Source of the DNA: Stenopsyche tienmushanensis
Lineage: Eukaryota > Arthropoda > Insecta > Trichoptera > Stenopsychidae
Assembly: GCA_008973525.1 (NCBI GenBank)
Contig: WACJ01000056.1
Span: forward strand, 62,001 to 126,000
Length of the DNA: 64,000 nt
Direction of reading: 5' to 3'
Positions within the stretch are counted from its first letter, which is position 1, and each line of letters begins with the position of its first letter. Below, one piece after another: positions 9,755-21,201 of the stretch. Both the position numbers and the translations under genes were made by a program. Under the pieces are notes generated by a model. That model made no database searches. It was not told the DNA's origin and was given only the letters and a program-made list of their open reading frames with translations.

Positions 9755-11896
9755 ACACGGCATTGCTTACAGATAATGATTATGATTTTTTTAAATAATA
9801 TTATCTTCGCATTATGTCATGGATTCTGTCTTGCTTAAAAACAACCCCATGAAAATCACTCATCAGCAGAAAAGTCTCCTATACGAATCGCCAAAGTTTT
9901 AAAACGGTTATGGTACTTTATAAGGAAGCAGAAATTTTATTTTCACAACAATAATTTCGGTGCGAAGTAAAACCTCCCTTAGAAGTATTATTTTAAATTT
10001 ATACGTACGATCCAAGTGTCTAGTGTCCCGGTGCGTTGAATAAACACTAAAAATGATTCCGTATACGAAATTTATGACTCGATATAAATCAACGAATTTA
10101 ATCTCTTTCCTAAAGTTTTCCCGTATTTTTTTCCTGTGTCGTGAAAAAGTATTTTCTATTAAGGGAAATTGTGTTTCGACAATTGTGTGGGAAAATAGGA
10201 TACACACCACCCACTGTGAATGAGTGCTTGTATTAATTCTTATATCAAGGCTTTCACTTATTTTATTTCCTTTTATAAAACACAAATGTACTTTCAATTG
10301 TATATTAAGAGATTTATGTTCGGTATTTTTTTCCGATTTATCTTCCTTACGTAAGCACATATCGGGACTATTTAATGAGGTTGCCAGCAATACATCCATG
10401 CCATATAATATGGGTCCACGAGTAGAATATGCGAAGAATCCAAAAACCCAAATTACATAATGAAATTATTAAAATCAAAGCTTATTGTTTGGCATTCATA
10501 TCGCATGAAGGACTTCAAAAACTCGCAAGTGTTCTCTCATTTGGGCCGAAATGAGTGAGATTGTACGTTCAAAGCCTCATAAAAAATAAGTGCTGCAGTA
10601 AAGTTCTTCAACTACACATTCGAGGACCATTTTTCTGCTCTTACAAGAGAATATGTAAATTTCGTAGCTATCCACGATCCCATAAAACTACGACAATAAT
10701 GGTCGCATTAAAAGATCATCGACCACGTACGCGAAATTGCCATTATTATCACGCCGAGATCCTCAGAGATTCTGCAATATTTAACAGGACAAACAATGCT
10801 TTCGTTATGGAGCAACCTTTTTTTAACAGCTTAATAATGTGTCATCTCGGCGGAAATCTTGCAGGATTCCAAGTGCAAATACCAAATGTTGAGGTCATAC
10901 CGTCTTGCTAAATTCCAGAAAAACGCCCGGCCAACATGTCTTATATCTTTGCAGCTAATCTGTGTGCAAGCATGAATTTAATTCAGGAATGTTGCATAAA
11001 AAATATTTATTAACATAATCAAGCTTTGTTTATTACGACCATATTGTCGTCCATGTGTAGCTGTTGGGTATTTTTACTATATTAAACCTCGATAAGCCAA
11101 TAACCATAAATTTAATAAAATATTATGATTATAAATTTGATACAAGCATGTATATTTTGGCTTAATAGCATATTAAATGTTTTTAATACGATTTATCTTT
11201 AATTTTTCAGATGAATCATAACGGACCAAAGTGAACAAATGTGGTTAAAATTTAACATTTTGATCATGAATTTTTTGACGTAATATTTATTTAAAAAGAT
11301 GATAACACTATCGATTTAAATGCTCATAATATTGAATTTTTTCCCATCCTACTAATGCTTTATAGACCTAAAAATCATTTCAAATTCCATTTTCAAAAGT
11401 TGTAGTGCAGTGAACAACATCTAAAATATCGCCCAGTTCATAACAAATATTTTTAGTAGCGCCCGTTGCTGTCTCTTTTGTGAGAAAATCATATAGTATT
11501 AAATTTCGAAAAAATTCTTCACTCAGTAAAAATCGATCCATTGTAATGTGGGTTGTTAAATTTGAATTTCATGAATGGAAATTTAAACTTATATATTTCA
11601 CGAATTTGATAATTATTGAGCAGCGGTGGATTTTAGGTAAAATTACTAGGGTTTCTGTTAGTAAGAAGCAGCAGAATAATAATCTAATTCTGTACGTTTA
11701 TCAAATTCAAGAATATGCTACATGATACGTCAGGGTCGGCACTGCAGGAACGACAGTGCTCTCTTTTCTTCGCAGACTCGCGTACAGCTTCCTATGGTCA
11801 TATGCGAACAACAGTCAAACATCTTTGAAGTGCACAGTTCTATACAAAGATTTTTTAAATATCTTTTTAATAAACTGGGGATGGCTACTACTGACA
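9755..11896. other. Gene-free stretch
   Basis: No gene recognised. A 118-codon open frame on the plus strand at 10,555-10,911 has no recognisable domain and no coding context, and is not called. Confidence 0.35.
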
Positions 11897-11900
11897 TTAA

Positions 11901-12196
11901 CCCCTTCGACGTTATGGATAACTGTTAAAAATGTCATCCATAGGGACGCGATCTTTTCGCAGCTAGCGGATACGTACGTCATATCCAGTATGCGAAAATA
12001 GTATATCATCTAGTTCGAACGAGTCAGTTCCCGAGATGAATCATTTTTGCATTTAACGTACACAACACTGCAATTGGACATATCCGTCATTTTCCATTGA
12101 GATTTGATTAACTTTCATAATGCGGATATATCCGTCATACCCACTCTGCATGGACTTTGTTCTTGACGGATATATACGTCATATCAACTTTAGGGG
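11901..12196. mobile_element. piggyBac-type MITE, copy 1 (TTAA target)
   Basis: A 296-bp element preceded by TTAA (11,897-11,900) and followed by TCAA (12,197-12,200, a one-base decay of TTAA). The ends are CCCCTT... and ...TTTAGGGG, so short inverted termini. Inside are repeated palindrome-like words, GGATATATCCGTCAT and GACGGATATATACGTCATAT. A second copy at 19,972-20,247 retains AAGGGG-TTAA at its right end. TTAA duplication is diagnostic of the piggyBac superfamily; there is no coding capacity. Confidence 0.7.
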
Positions 12197-12209
12197 TCAA
12201 GCTTGAGTA

Positions 12210-12970
12210 GGTTAAATTTGACACTCTTATGTGTCATATGGGATTAAAAAATTAAAGATCACTTGTCGAAATTATTCAATTTCTTATAGAGGGAATAAAA
12301 TATATTTTCCATATTTTCAATAATTTAACAATATTACTGAATATTAGAAATTAGAAAAATCATACAGTATTTTTATTATACAAGTATATAAATTTTTATG
12401 CGTCAAATGCTTAAACTTGGTTTTTTAAAACAATGCTTTGTAGCCCTGCATTTTGTTTTGCACTTGGCTTTAACATGCGTTCCTACAGAAACACGAATTG
12501 TCTTAGCGTTAAAAATAAAATACATTATTTTATTTGCAATAATATTCCTTGTGCTTGATAAATGGCTAGAAATATATTTAATTTCTTAATCATTGAGTAG
12601 CAAGATTAAAAACAGTCATTGTTTAAGATTGGCTATAACAAAATTTAACCCCTTATTCCAAATGTTATGTTTAACACAACGCCATAATATTCATGTGTAT
12701 AATCTGAAATTCATTTTATTCAATCCAGTTTTTGGCAAAGATCATAGCTGTGAGAGCATATGACTCTTTTAGCTAAAAAATATTAATCTTTAAATCCTTG
12801 ATTTTCTTAAAGTAGGTCAAGCGAAATTAAAATTAGCCAACTTTTACTTGTAACGTTTTGTGATTTGGCAAATAATTTTTGGGAAATAATTACGTTAAAA
12901 TATCAAAAAAGAGAATTTATGTATTCGTCCCCATTGCCAAGCCATCGAATTTTCTTTAAATATGAGAGGA
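12210..12970. other. Gene-free AT-rich stretch
   Basis: Nothing recognised. Confidence 0.35.
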
Positions 12971-12974
12971 TATA

Positions 12975-13370
12975 GGAGCGAGAACCTGGAATTGGATTTG
13001 AACTAAAAACTAATAAAACCTTTATTTTTGCCGGAACAATAACCGAAACTAAACCGATTAAAAAATACCGGTTTTATCAATACACGTCTTACGTGAAAGA
13101 GATTTAATGTTTGTGTTATTGTATGATTGTTTTCATCTAATATTACTTCATTAATTCATCCTGTAATGTTTAAGTAATCATATAGCCTTACTATGTACGT
13201 AGACTGGGATCCCAGATATCAATTTGTTTCCTAGTATTATGTACTCTAACCTGGAACTTCCAAACATTCAGCTAATAAGCGTTGGAACGATATAAACGTT
13301 TGAAACTAAACCGGAACGAAAACCTAAATGAAATACATGACAATTAGAAGCCTTGATATTAACACTAGGT
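12975..13370 (+). repeat. GGTTTTGAACCG-family repeat, copy 2
   Basis: Contains TTATTTTTGCCGGAACAATA, ACCGGTTTTATC, a GACTGGGATCCCAGAT block, and near its end ACCGGAACGAAAACC and an AAGCCTTGAT remnant, in the same order as copies at 8.1, 31.2 and 61.3 kb. More decayed at its ends. Confidence 0.5.
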
Positions 13371-13374
13371 TCAC

Positions 13375-15540
13375 TGAATTTATTTTAATAACTAATCCTA
13401 TCAATACCTGTCAAATTAACATGCAAAACTATACATCTACCTTTATAATAATCTGCAAGAAGTTGTATTCAATTTCAATTTTTTTATAATATTCTGTCTG
13501 TCTGTTGATAGTCATTTTCTTAAGAAAACTACGACCAAAGAAAAGAAAAAATGAGAAAATAGATGAACCTAAGGATTATCATAAATGTATAAGCTTGGTT
13601 TTGCATTTGAAAAATAGTTGAATCCCATTTCTTGGACAAAAATGCATAATTTTACTATGGGAGGAATCCTCATTCTCTTAAATTTGATATTTGGTTAAAT
13701 ATATAATACTAGAATTTTTCTCATAATGTACCTATTCCGTCCAATTGATGATTGCTGTAGATCTAAATTTAATTGAGCGCCCTTAACGAAATTTGCTATG
13801 GAATTTAAGCAATGCATTAATCGAGCGTAGGAGATGTTTATGATTTTAATTGTACATTAAGTATGAATACAATTGTTCAACTGTCAAAACCACCAGCTAT
13901 ATGACGCCCCAACAACGAAAGCATCTTCCAGCATGTCAAGGGTTGGCTATTATTTTTTATCAGCATGTTTTTGCCCGCGTGAAAGAACCATCCAACCCCT
14001 TGTTTACGGAATTGCGACTCGTGACACCAACCACATAGCCTCGCTAATTAGTCATGGTGTTTTAGAGTTGTAAACTAGTGCACAGACGTACACACACTAG
14101 CTCACAAACAATATAACAAAAACTTTATTGAGGGTTATTTGACTTTATGCTTTCAGCTAAATGTTCAAAGCTCGAGGGCAGGCGGGGGTGTGATGAGGCT
14201 GGGGCTTGTCATGGGGATGAAGGCGTGATGGGGGAAGAGACGGTGGTTGATTTACATTACTAATAAATGCGATCTAAGCTGATCGGCACAAAGTTGCCGG
14301 CCAAAACAAACACAGCTTCTTTCCTTCCGTCGGTTAACAGCCCTAATGAATTTACCATAAAATTTTCATAATGTTTATATATATACAGGGGGAGATGAAA
14401 TTGAGTGGACGAACAAAAATTAGATTATTAATACAGTTAACTCGATTAGGCTTCATTTAGCAAAGCACATTAACGGCTTATTAAAGAACTGATTATTCAC
14501 GTTGTTTTATATAATAATTGCAAATTAAATACGTTTTTGCAATGTTTTCTTTGAGTTTCATCAGACATATCAATATAATTCAATTGAGGTCTTAAAAAAT
14601 CACTCAATTAAAATTAAAAATTTGCTTGAAAATTATGGATCTCTCGTTCGTTGTTCAATAATAACATACTCGCACCATGGTTAAAATTGTCCTACCTTCT
14701 ACTAAAACTAAATGGCTTATATAATTTGAAAAAAACGTCATATATAAGCATTATATAGTGCTGATATCTAGGCATTGAATTTGGATGACTCAGGACAAAC
14801 CAAACATAAAACTTGCGTTCAGCAACTATATCAAATTCAGATAATTTCGTATCGATTATACTTATAGCTCTTCATTTTATAGTATTTTTGACACATATCA
14901 TGCATTCATTTTACACGGAGTAATTCGATATTTGAAGCACCATACTCGAAAAATATTTTGCTTTCATGTCAATGAAATTAGAGAAAGCACATATGGTGCA
15001 CACACGTGGAAACATGATAGAAACACAAAAAACGGACTGGTTGGTCGTTTGATAAAAAATAGAGTATATCAACATTAAATGAGTTTTTGGTATCCACAAA
15101 CACATAAAATGCATTTGGGTTTTTAAAATATAGCTATGGAAGTCTATAGTCTTTCAATTAAATGCTTTGAGGTTGTTAAATTAATAATTCACCTAAATCA
15201 GTTATTCCAGTTAATTTAAACTTATGCATAACCAATGTAAAAGAGTTTTTTTTGAAAATTCTAGAAAGCTCAGACTAGATAAGCGCTTATATTACCACAG
15301 CTTTCAATTTAAATGAACTAGGAAAGCATCTTAGTACTATACTAGTGGGATATTTATTGAACCCAAATTATACAATTTGGAATTGTGTGAAATATTTACT
15401 GTTCCAACATGTTTGTAAAATCGAAGTTATTTATATTTTCGATTGATCGTTTTTATTCAGGCTTGGTCTAACACTTTGTTTATGGCAGGTCACAATTAAA
15501 ATATAATAATCAGTCTTTCTCGAAATCGTGAATCAGACCA
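13375..15540. other. Gene-free stretch
   Basis: No gene recognised. Short GC-richer patches lie at 13.9-14.05 kb and 14.17-14.35 kb. ATATACAGGGGGAGATGAAAT near 14,383 has the look of a DNA-transposon terminus, but no partner end was found. Confidence 0.35.
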
Positions 15541-15726
15541 AAATATTAATGACACAGGGAGTACAAATGAAAGAAGTAGTGACGATATTACTAGACATCA
15601 TACGTCTCATACAAAAGAAAATGTATCCAGTAAAATCAGAAAAAATAATCGACAATATTCTGAAGAATATTTATGTTTCGGTTTTACTAGCATCAATGAG
15701 AAAGGATATCACGTGCCAAGTTTATT
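15541..15726 (+). pseudogene. ZBED/SCAND3-type hAT transposase, N-terminal fragment
   Basis: The frame with a DTGSTNERSSDDITRHHTSH start continues to KIRKNNRQYSEEYLCFGFTS and INEKGYHVPS. A K-x-R-x-Y-x-E-x-Y-L-x-FGFT motif followed by a hydrophobic stretch is the usual start of the ZBED5/SCAND3-like hAT transposases, just before their BED-like zinc-binding segment. Here the frame ends before the cysteines. A copy of the same segment lies at 27,168-27,347 on the minus strand, beside the right inverted arm, and diverges right after CFGFT. Confidence 0.6.
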
Positions 15727-17072
15727 GAAATTATTTTATTGAATTTGTGTAAAGTTTATTAAAAAACTATTCAAAAATATCGATCATGCCAAAAAAGGGT
15801 GATGTTTTAGATACTGTCGATTAAACCAAACTCAATGACAACTGAGAGGGTTTTTAAACAGCAGGCTCAATCAAAATGAAATTATGGTCAAGCTTAAAAG
15901 TAGAACGTTCAATGCACTTTTTTTTAAATATGTATTGCTGAAAAGTAAATAAAATTCTGATCCTTTTGATTTCGCTAAAACCAAAAACCTCAAAATTTCA
16001 CTTGATTTCTAGGCTTTGTCTACGAGAAAACGCGTTGCGCAATGGGAATAAATTTATTTCTAATGAAGGGAACTTTATAGAAAAAAAAAAGATGCTCAAT
16101 TTATATTTTTATATAATAACACTAATGAAAAATTCCGGGTTATATTTGAACCACCCTCGTCTACATATATAAAATATTCGAATACTCGAATATTCGAATA
16201 TTTTACCAATTTGATATTCGAATAATTGATTTTACGAATATTTGGGACCCCTAATCCAAGCATATATTTGTTTAAAATATTATATACATTATATAATTTT
16301 TTTTGATATTCAGATGATTGTATGAATCCTAATCTATGAATCTAATGACAATAAATGCTCTATTTATTTTATTTTTAGTCCTTAGTTGTGTAATATGCGA
16401 TGTATTTTAAAAGCATTTTGTATAAACTTGTTCACAGTTTGAGAGTCGCTCGATATGATAAACACGTGGCATTTTATAAAATAATTTCTTAAGACTACGA
16501 ATATATTATATTTGTGTGATTAAATAAAAAAAATATCCATTTGTGTCGCCTTTTCAGACAAAAATATAAATAATTCATCGCTTTTTCAACGTTATAGATT
16601 TATTTATGAATCAAATATTTTAAATACTTATGTATTATACTATATTTTTTATAACAGTTCTTATTTTATTAAATTAGCAATGATACAAAACAAGTTATGA
16701 GTATTTTCATTTAAAGCCGCGCGGAATAAAAAATTGTCAGAAATGAACTAGATTAAGCTGTATCATTCGTCCGAATTCAGCCGAACCTGGAGTGTTAATA
16801 ACCACTTATGAAAGATAATGGAAAACCACCACATGAAAAAAGTCTTCTATGAAGACCATTTGAATGTTACATAATAGGTTATTTTGAAAAAAAAAATTTT
16901 AAATTTGCTACATTTTTGCACAATGAAATCAGCACCATTCAATTTAGTGCCAAAATAACAATAATATAATGATATTATCAATATATATGTGCAAATAAAA
17001 TCAATAAATATTAATTAGAAACCACTGTAATATACAAACAAGACTGAATAATATTTAAAATGTAACATTTTA
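15691..17072. other. Segment present in left copy, absent from right copy
   Basis: In the right-hand copy the hAT fragment (..CFGFT) joins within a few bases to the arm sequence that here starts near 17,073. The left copy has about 1.38 kb in between. The segment is AT-rich, contains an alternating ATTCGAATATTCGAATA run near 16,175-16,200 and no gene. Either the right copy suffered a deletion or this is an insertion; since the left side keeps more hAT-like sequence (INEKGYHVPS), at least part is probably ancestral and the right copy deleted. Confidence 0.5.
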
Positions 17073-17265
17073 TGCATTATGTATTTAACTCAAAGTATGA
17101 GTATATTTGAAAACTTCGGTATTTCGGATTGATATTGCGCTATTCGAAAGACTTACCTAAAACAAAGAATTTAAACATCCATTAGACCAAATATTTTGTA
17201 TGTATATTTTAGATGAAAAATTAAATGATAGCTCAAATTTATCTTTTAAATCTTATTATCCTTAC

Positions 17266-17457
17266 CTGAGAGCTCTTACTGCATGAATTTTGAAGTCCTG
17301 GACACCTTTGGAATTTGGTTCACCAGCAGTTCTTTTGAACCACACTGTACAATTTTTCACACGTCCATATAAACTTAAGACTATTGATTGATCAAGGCTG
17401 GTCGATTTCGTAATCAAAAAATTGCGGATTGCTTTTATATTAAACACGATTTCATAT
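17266..17457 (-). CDS. Orphan exon-like open frame in left arm, product unknown
   Basis: Minus-strand sequence has AATTTCAG immediately before 17,457 and GTAAGG immediately after 17,266, giving a 192-nt exon whose length is a multiple of three and which has the same phase at both ends. The only open frame has 63 full codons: it starts YEIVFNIKAIRN, has a middle part with TVWFKRTAGEPN, and ends FKIHAVRAL. I do not recognise the family. The same exon occurs in the right arm (26,777-26,969) with one extra T that shifts the frame. It may be an exon captured with the duplicated unit, or a chance open frame; no neighbouring exons were found. Confidence 0.3.
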
Positions 17458-17638
17458 CTGAAATTAAATATTTGACACATTTTAGTCCAATTATTTAGTT
17501 GATGATATATTTTTAAAATGATATATGATGTATTTTCTTTAATCTAAGGAAAAATTGATGCTTAATGAAGCTTTTAGCTATGAAATGTTAAAATAATCAC
17601 TTCCGAATATCGTATTTTACATATACATTTGAATGTTA

Positions 17639-18603
17639 ATCGTGACTTTAAAAAAATTATACAAAAATCGGACCTAAATCCTACATCTTAAAATAGACAT
17701 CAGAGTATTATTTCTGATCTGTGTTCTTGAAATCTCAATGCAATTGTTCACCATTAAAAATTTCGATAATAAGCCTAATAATCGTATTACAATATACTTA
17801 AAAACTTTGACTACTTGCCTCAATATTTTAGCTGCATGACGATCAGGATACAGTCTGGAACACGGATCACATTCGGGAACGGCACAACACTCTATGTATT
17901 AAAAAATATCACTTAACATACGCACATGCACATCCTAACCTGTGAAAATAAAATATAGCTCTGCACCGAATATTGTTGCATAGCATAAACTCGACGCCTA
18001 AACTGGACGGACAAATTGAAACGCATTTATGACAAATTATTAATATTTATAAGAAAAACTATTTTTTAAAAATCACGGGATTAAATAAGCTGCTGCGATA
18101 TATTCCCAAAAATATTATTTTTCAAAAAAAATCACCATCCTTTTCGTTGCATAAATATATTATTTTTTAATGAATTTCAAATTTGATAAAAATATTTTTG
18201 GGAATATATCAAAAGAGCTCATCTCAGAGAGAATCTCATGCATTCTTTCAATAGTTTTTCATAATAATTTTCATTTAGTATTAATACATTTATATTCGTA
18301 CGCTCAGTTGAGCCGTCGAATTCTAGGCGACAATCAGTGCGTGTTCGGTTCTTACGTTATGCGGTTTGGCTTAATCGTCAGAGGGATATATCTTAATAAA
18401 TAAAGTGCAGTGTTGTTCCAGAATGCGTCCCGTACTCCAGGATCTATCCTGAACGTAATGCAGCGTCGATGCTCAGGCAAGTGTTCTTAGTTTTTTAAGT
18501 GTTTTGTACTGCGACTTATAGTAAATTGGAGGTCCTTGATGTCTATTTTAAGATGTAGGATTTAAAGCCGATAAATTATGTTTTTTTTAAAGCCACGATA
18601 AAC
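17639..18603. mobile_element. Foldback element (long imperfect palindrome), left copy
   Basis: The left half (from ATCGTGACTTTAAAAAAA at 17,639) reappears inverted in the right half (to TTTAAAGCCACGATAA at 18,603). Shared words include CCTACATCTTAAAATAGACA, CTTGCCT followed by GCTGCAT.ACG.TCAGGATA, GGAACA and, near the middle, GGGAATATATC with AAAATATTTTT. The arms are about 450 bp and diverged, around a short loop near 18,130-18,160. Foldback-type DNA transposons and long-TIR MITEs have this shape. No transposase is present. Confidence 0.65.
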
Positions 18604-18689
18604 TTTTGATTTTATTGTCACAATAGACTCTTACATAGAGTACGGAATAAGATGTCGATGGTTGAATACAGTAGGATGGTTTCAATGGG

Positions 18690-18871
18690 TATCTGATGAG
18701 CTGTGCGCCTGGTCGTGGCGGAATCTTCAAATCGTCATGCAGTCTGACCGCTGAGGAAAGATTCATAATCATCATCATCATCATCAGTCTGTGTTCGTCC
18801 ACCGTTGAACGCATGAGTCTTCATCCCTCTCGATCCTCCGCTTTCCGCATCCAGCTTCATCCTTTGTCAAT
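18690..18871 (-). mobile_element. RTE-type retrotransposon 3' end, left arm copy
   Basis: Read on the minus strand, GGATGAAGCTGGATGCGGAA at 18,871 leads to GGTGGACGAACACAGACTGA and a (TGA)n run at about 18,763-18,785. The same sequence in the right arm continues upstream into an RTE reverse-transcriptase tail (24,833-25,485). The left copy keeps a 22-bp segment that the right one lacks. Confidence 0.6.
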
Positions 18872-19210
18872 TTTTTGATAATTAAAGTAATTTAAATATG
18901 ACTCGCGTAAATATGAAAAACTCTAATATATATATATACATTTTCTGGAGATAAAAAAAAATATTGATAAATTGATATCTCATGTCCCAAATATCTAATA
19001 AAGATCCTGCAGCGAAATTCTTTCCTTTAAACGCCACCGAAATACCGGCGGAATCATCTTCATGAACACTTCTTCAAATTTAATTCGGATTCCGTATCAA
19101 GTAAATTTTTGTGCACCATGTCAGGGGGGGTACAAGCGCAATAAATTAAATTTGTCCCTTATAAAGCACGCGGCGTATATAGGGTTAATTTTATATGTGC
19201 TAATTAAAGT
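18872..19210. other. Gene-free AT-rich stretch
   Basis: Nothing recognised. Confidence 0.35.
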
Positions 19211-19214
19211 GCTA

Positions 19215-19505
19215 AGACCATTTAGAGCGGAGATGGCTTAATGGCTCAGTCGTTAAAGTGTGCTTATTAAGTAGGAGGGGGCGCGTTCTTGCAGATCGCG
19301 CTCTCGGAGGGCGACTCCCCCCTCGGACGGGGTAAGATTTCGAAATTGTATTCTGGGTCTTTTTTCGTGAATGGACAAATATATATTTTAAAGAAAATGT
19401 TAACATTATTTTTCGTTGTAAATTTTACACGGCTCGTTAGCCGAACTGAATAATGTGCTCATTTGGAGATAGAGACTCAGGTTCGAGTCTGGCCCGGGGC
19501 TGTGT
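19215..19505 (+). repeat. tRNA-derived SINE-like sequence
   Basis: TGGCTCAGTCGTTAAAGTGTGC at about 19,240 resembles a pol III A-box region of tRNA-derived SINEs, and CTCAGGTTCGAGTCTGGCCC at about 19,467-19,486 is a good B box. The two parts are farther apart than in a tRNA, and neither folds into an intact tRNA, so this is either one rearranged SINE or two partial copies. Confidence 0.4.
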
Positions 19506-19971
19506 TTTTACGGATAACATATGAAACATGCTTACGCTTGGAAACAAGCGTTTCGTTGTAATTAGAAAAAAAAATAATAACAAACAATGTGATTATTGAT
19601 GTACTTGCAGGGACGCTATATTTAAACGACATGTAATATCAGGCCTTTAAATTAAAAAGAGTTTTTGTTCTCTCATATTTTTCAGCAGACTGATGCAAAA
19701 AATGCTGAAAATAAGCAAAATTCTTCAGCGAAACGTGCTTGGTCTGAGGCAACAATCCAGAAGAACTGTTATTATAGTCTAAAATCTGCACGTATGTGCA
19801 GCTTTAACACGTCTTTTAGTATTATATATTGTTTGAAGGACTCATTGCAGACTCAACGAGCCATGTCCTGCTCAAGTCATGGTCTTTTACAGAAAACAAG
19901 ATCTATTTTTTCTGATAATAAGCCCTCGACAATATAAATTTTGATACTTAATAATATGGCAGTCTTATTAA
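19506..19971. other. No gene recognised
   Basis: A 90-codon plus-strand frame at 19,665-19,937 has no known motif. It borders the hAT relic and MITE and could be eroded transposon DNA. Confidence 0.3.
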
Positions 19972-20247
19972 ATTGGATTCATTGTTAAAAGCGTCATCCG
20001 TAGTGACGCGATATTTTCACCTTTTCGCGTCATATCCAGTATACGAAAACAGTATATCATCATGTTCGAAAAATTCAGTTCCCGAGATGAATCATTCTTA
20101 CATTTAACGTACAAAACACTGCAATCGGACACATCCGTCATTTTCTATTGAGGTTTGCTTAAATTTCACAGTTCGAATATATCCGTCATACCCACTTTGC
20201 ATGGACTTTGGTCTTGACGGATATATACGTCATATCCACTTAAGGGG
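19972..20247. mobile_element. piggyBac-type MITE, copy 2
   Basis: About 276 bp matching the element at 11,901-12,196 along its length. The right end is AAGGGG followed by TTAA (20,248-20,251). The left end is decayed but preceded by a TTAA at 19,968-19,971. It sits directly against the hAT relic to its right, so it probably inserted into that relic. Confidence 0.7.
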
Positions 20248-20251
20248 TTAA

Positions 20252-20720
20252 ACTGTGTATAGACAGTTGAAAAAGGATTTAATATAAACATATCTGCTAG
20301 ATATGCTACTTTTTTCAACCAAGCTTTGTCATTAAAGTATACCAAAAGGTCATGTTTTTCTCGCACTTCTAAGAACAACTTGATTTCATCTTTCAATTCA
20401 AAGACTACCATTCGCAACATTTTCTTTCAACAACCAGCGTACTGCATTGTACAAAAGAAGAACATCATGATCAGAATCCATGTGTTTACACAGTTCTTTA
20501 AACAGACGGGTGTTATGAGCTCCAGATTTGATGTAATTCACAATTTTATCAGCGAATCAAGTATGTATCTTTTGCACAAGCGTTGAAAGAGTCTTACTGG
20601 CAAGGGCACATCGGTGAATCATACAGTTTGCTTGGGTACTAGTTCTTTCACATTTTTCTGAAAGCCCGATTTTGAACCAAGCATAGATGGTGTATCATCC
20701 GTACAAACCTCACACACGGT
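20252..20720 (-). pseudogene. ZBED/SCAND3-type hAT transposase, central fragment
   Basis: On the minus strand, in two or three frames, the pieces follow the standard order of ZBED5/SCAND3-like hAT transposases. First comes CTDDTPSMLGSKSGFQ (catalytic-core 'CTDGAPSM' motif; the usual G is D), then KELVPK, IHRCALASKTLSTLVQKIH, DKIVNYIKSGAHNTRLFKEL, the HDVLLLYNAVRWL region, and LELKDEIKLFLEVREKHDLL followed by KKVAYLADMF. Several frameshifts and stops make it a pseudogene. The C-terminal dimerisation domain is missing where the MITE abuts. It could belong to the same original element as the N-terminal fragment at 27.17-27.35 kb, which has the same orientation. Confidence 0.8.
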
Positions 20721-20802
20721 TTTTCACTTTAATTCTCCAGTTTCAAAAAACGTATTTTTCTTCTCCATAATATCTTCACTTTTAACTCATTTACTAATTG
20801 AT

Positions 20803-21201
20803 TCAGTTACTGCCTGTGTTTATTATTATATTATCGCTCATAGTTTTCATGTTTCGCAGTATTGTTATCATGAAAAGCTGAGCTGATTCGATTGGAATCA
20901 ATTTAGCTCTGGTTTCTAGAACGATTTCGGGGATGTGGTCCACGGCTGCTGTTGATTGCCTTCTCGTCGGAATCCAGGACGGAGGATGTCGGTTGGTGAT
21001 TGTTATCGATGAAGGATCTGAAACGTTTGCAGTCGCCTCTTTCGTATGCCAGCCTGGCTCTTGGCACTCCTCGGTGAAGACCATCTGGAGCTGATCAGAA
21101 GAGAGAACTTCATAAGCTGTCATCCAAGACACGAACGGTAATTTATGATCAGCGTCAGGTCCAGGAAGAACGGACATCTGAAGAGATAGTGCGAGAAACA
21201 T
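20803..21201 (-). CDS. Unrecognised 132-codon open frame
   Basis: An uninterrupted 132-codon frame, starting MFLALSLQMSVLPGPDADHK, in a locally GC-richer patch, with mixed amino-acid composition and no low-complexity bias. I see no family motif, signal peptide beyond a short hydrophobic start, or neighbouring exon. It lies beside hAT debris, so it could be transposon sequence, a retrocopy or an exon of an unseen gene. Treat it as hypothetical. Confidence 0.2.
   Translation of the reverse strand: MFLALSLQMSVLPGPDADHKLPFVSWMTAYEVLSSDQLQMVFTEECQEPGWHTKEATANVSDPSSITITNRHPPSWIPTRRQSTAAVDHIPEIVLETRAKLIPIESAQLFMITILRNMKTMSDNIIINTGSN

Larger units (their letters stand above)
17073..18871 (+). repeat. 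Left arm of a large inverted repeat
   Basis: This stretch is the reverse complement of about 25,395-27,165, with only scattered mismatches and a few short indels across the parts I compared (for example 18,170-18,560 against 26,045-25,660 differ at roughly a dozen positions). It contains an exon-like open frame (17,266-17,457), a foldback palindrome (17,639-18,603) and the 3' tail of an RTE-type retrotransposon (18,690-18,871). The two arms are separated by 6.5 kb. Confidence 0.85.

Noticed and set aside
10555..10911. 118-codon plus-strand open frame
   Set aside because: No motif, no splice or start context, and composition like its surroundings.
18768..18785. ATC/TGA trinucleotide run translating as poly-Ile or poly-Met/Asp open frames
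   Set aside because: It is the microsatellite tail of the RTE element; the open frames across it are artefacts.
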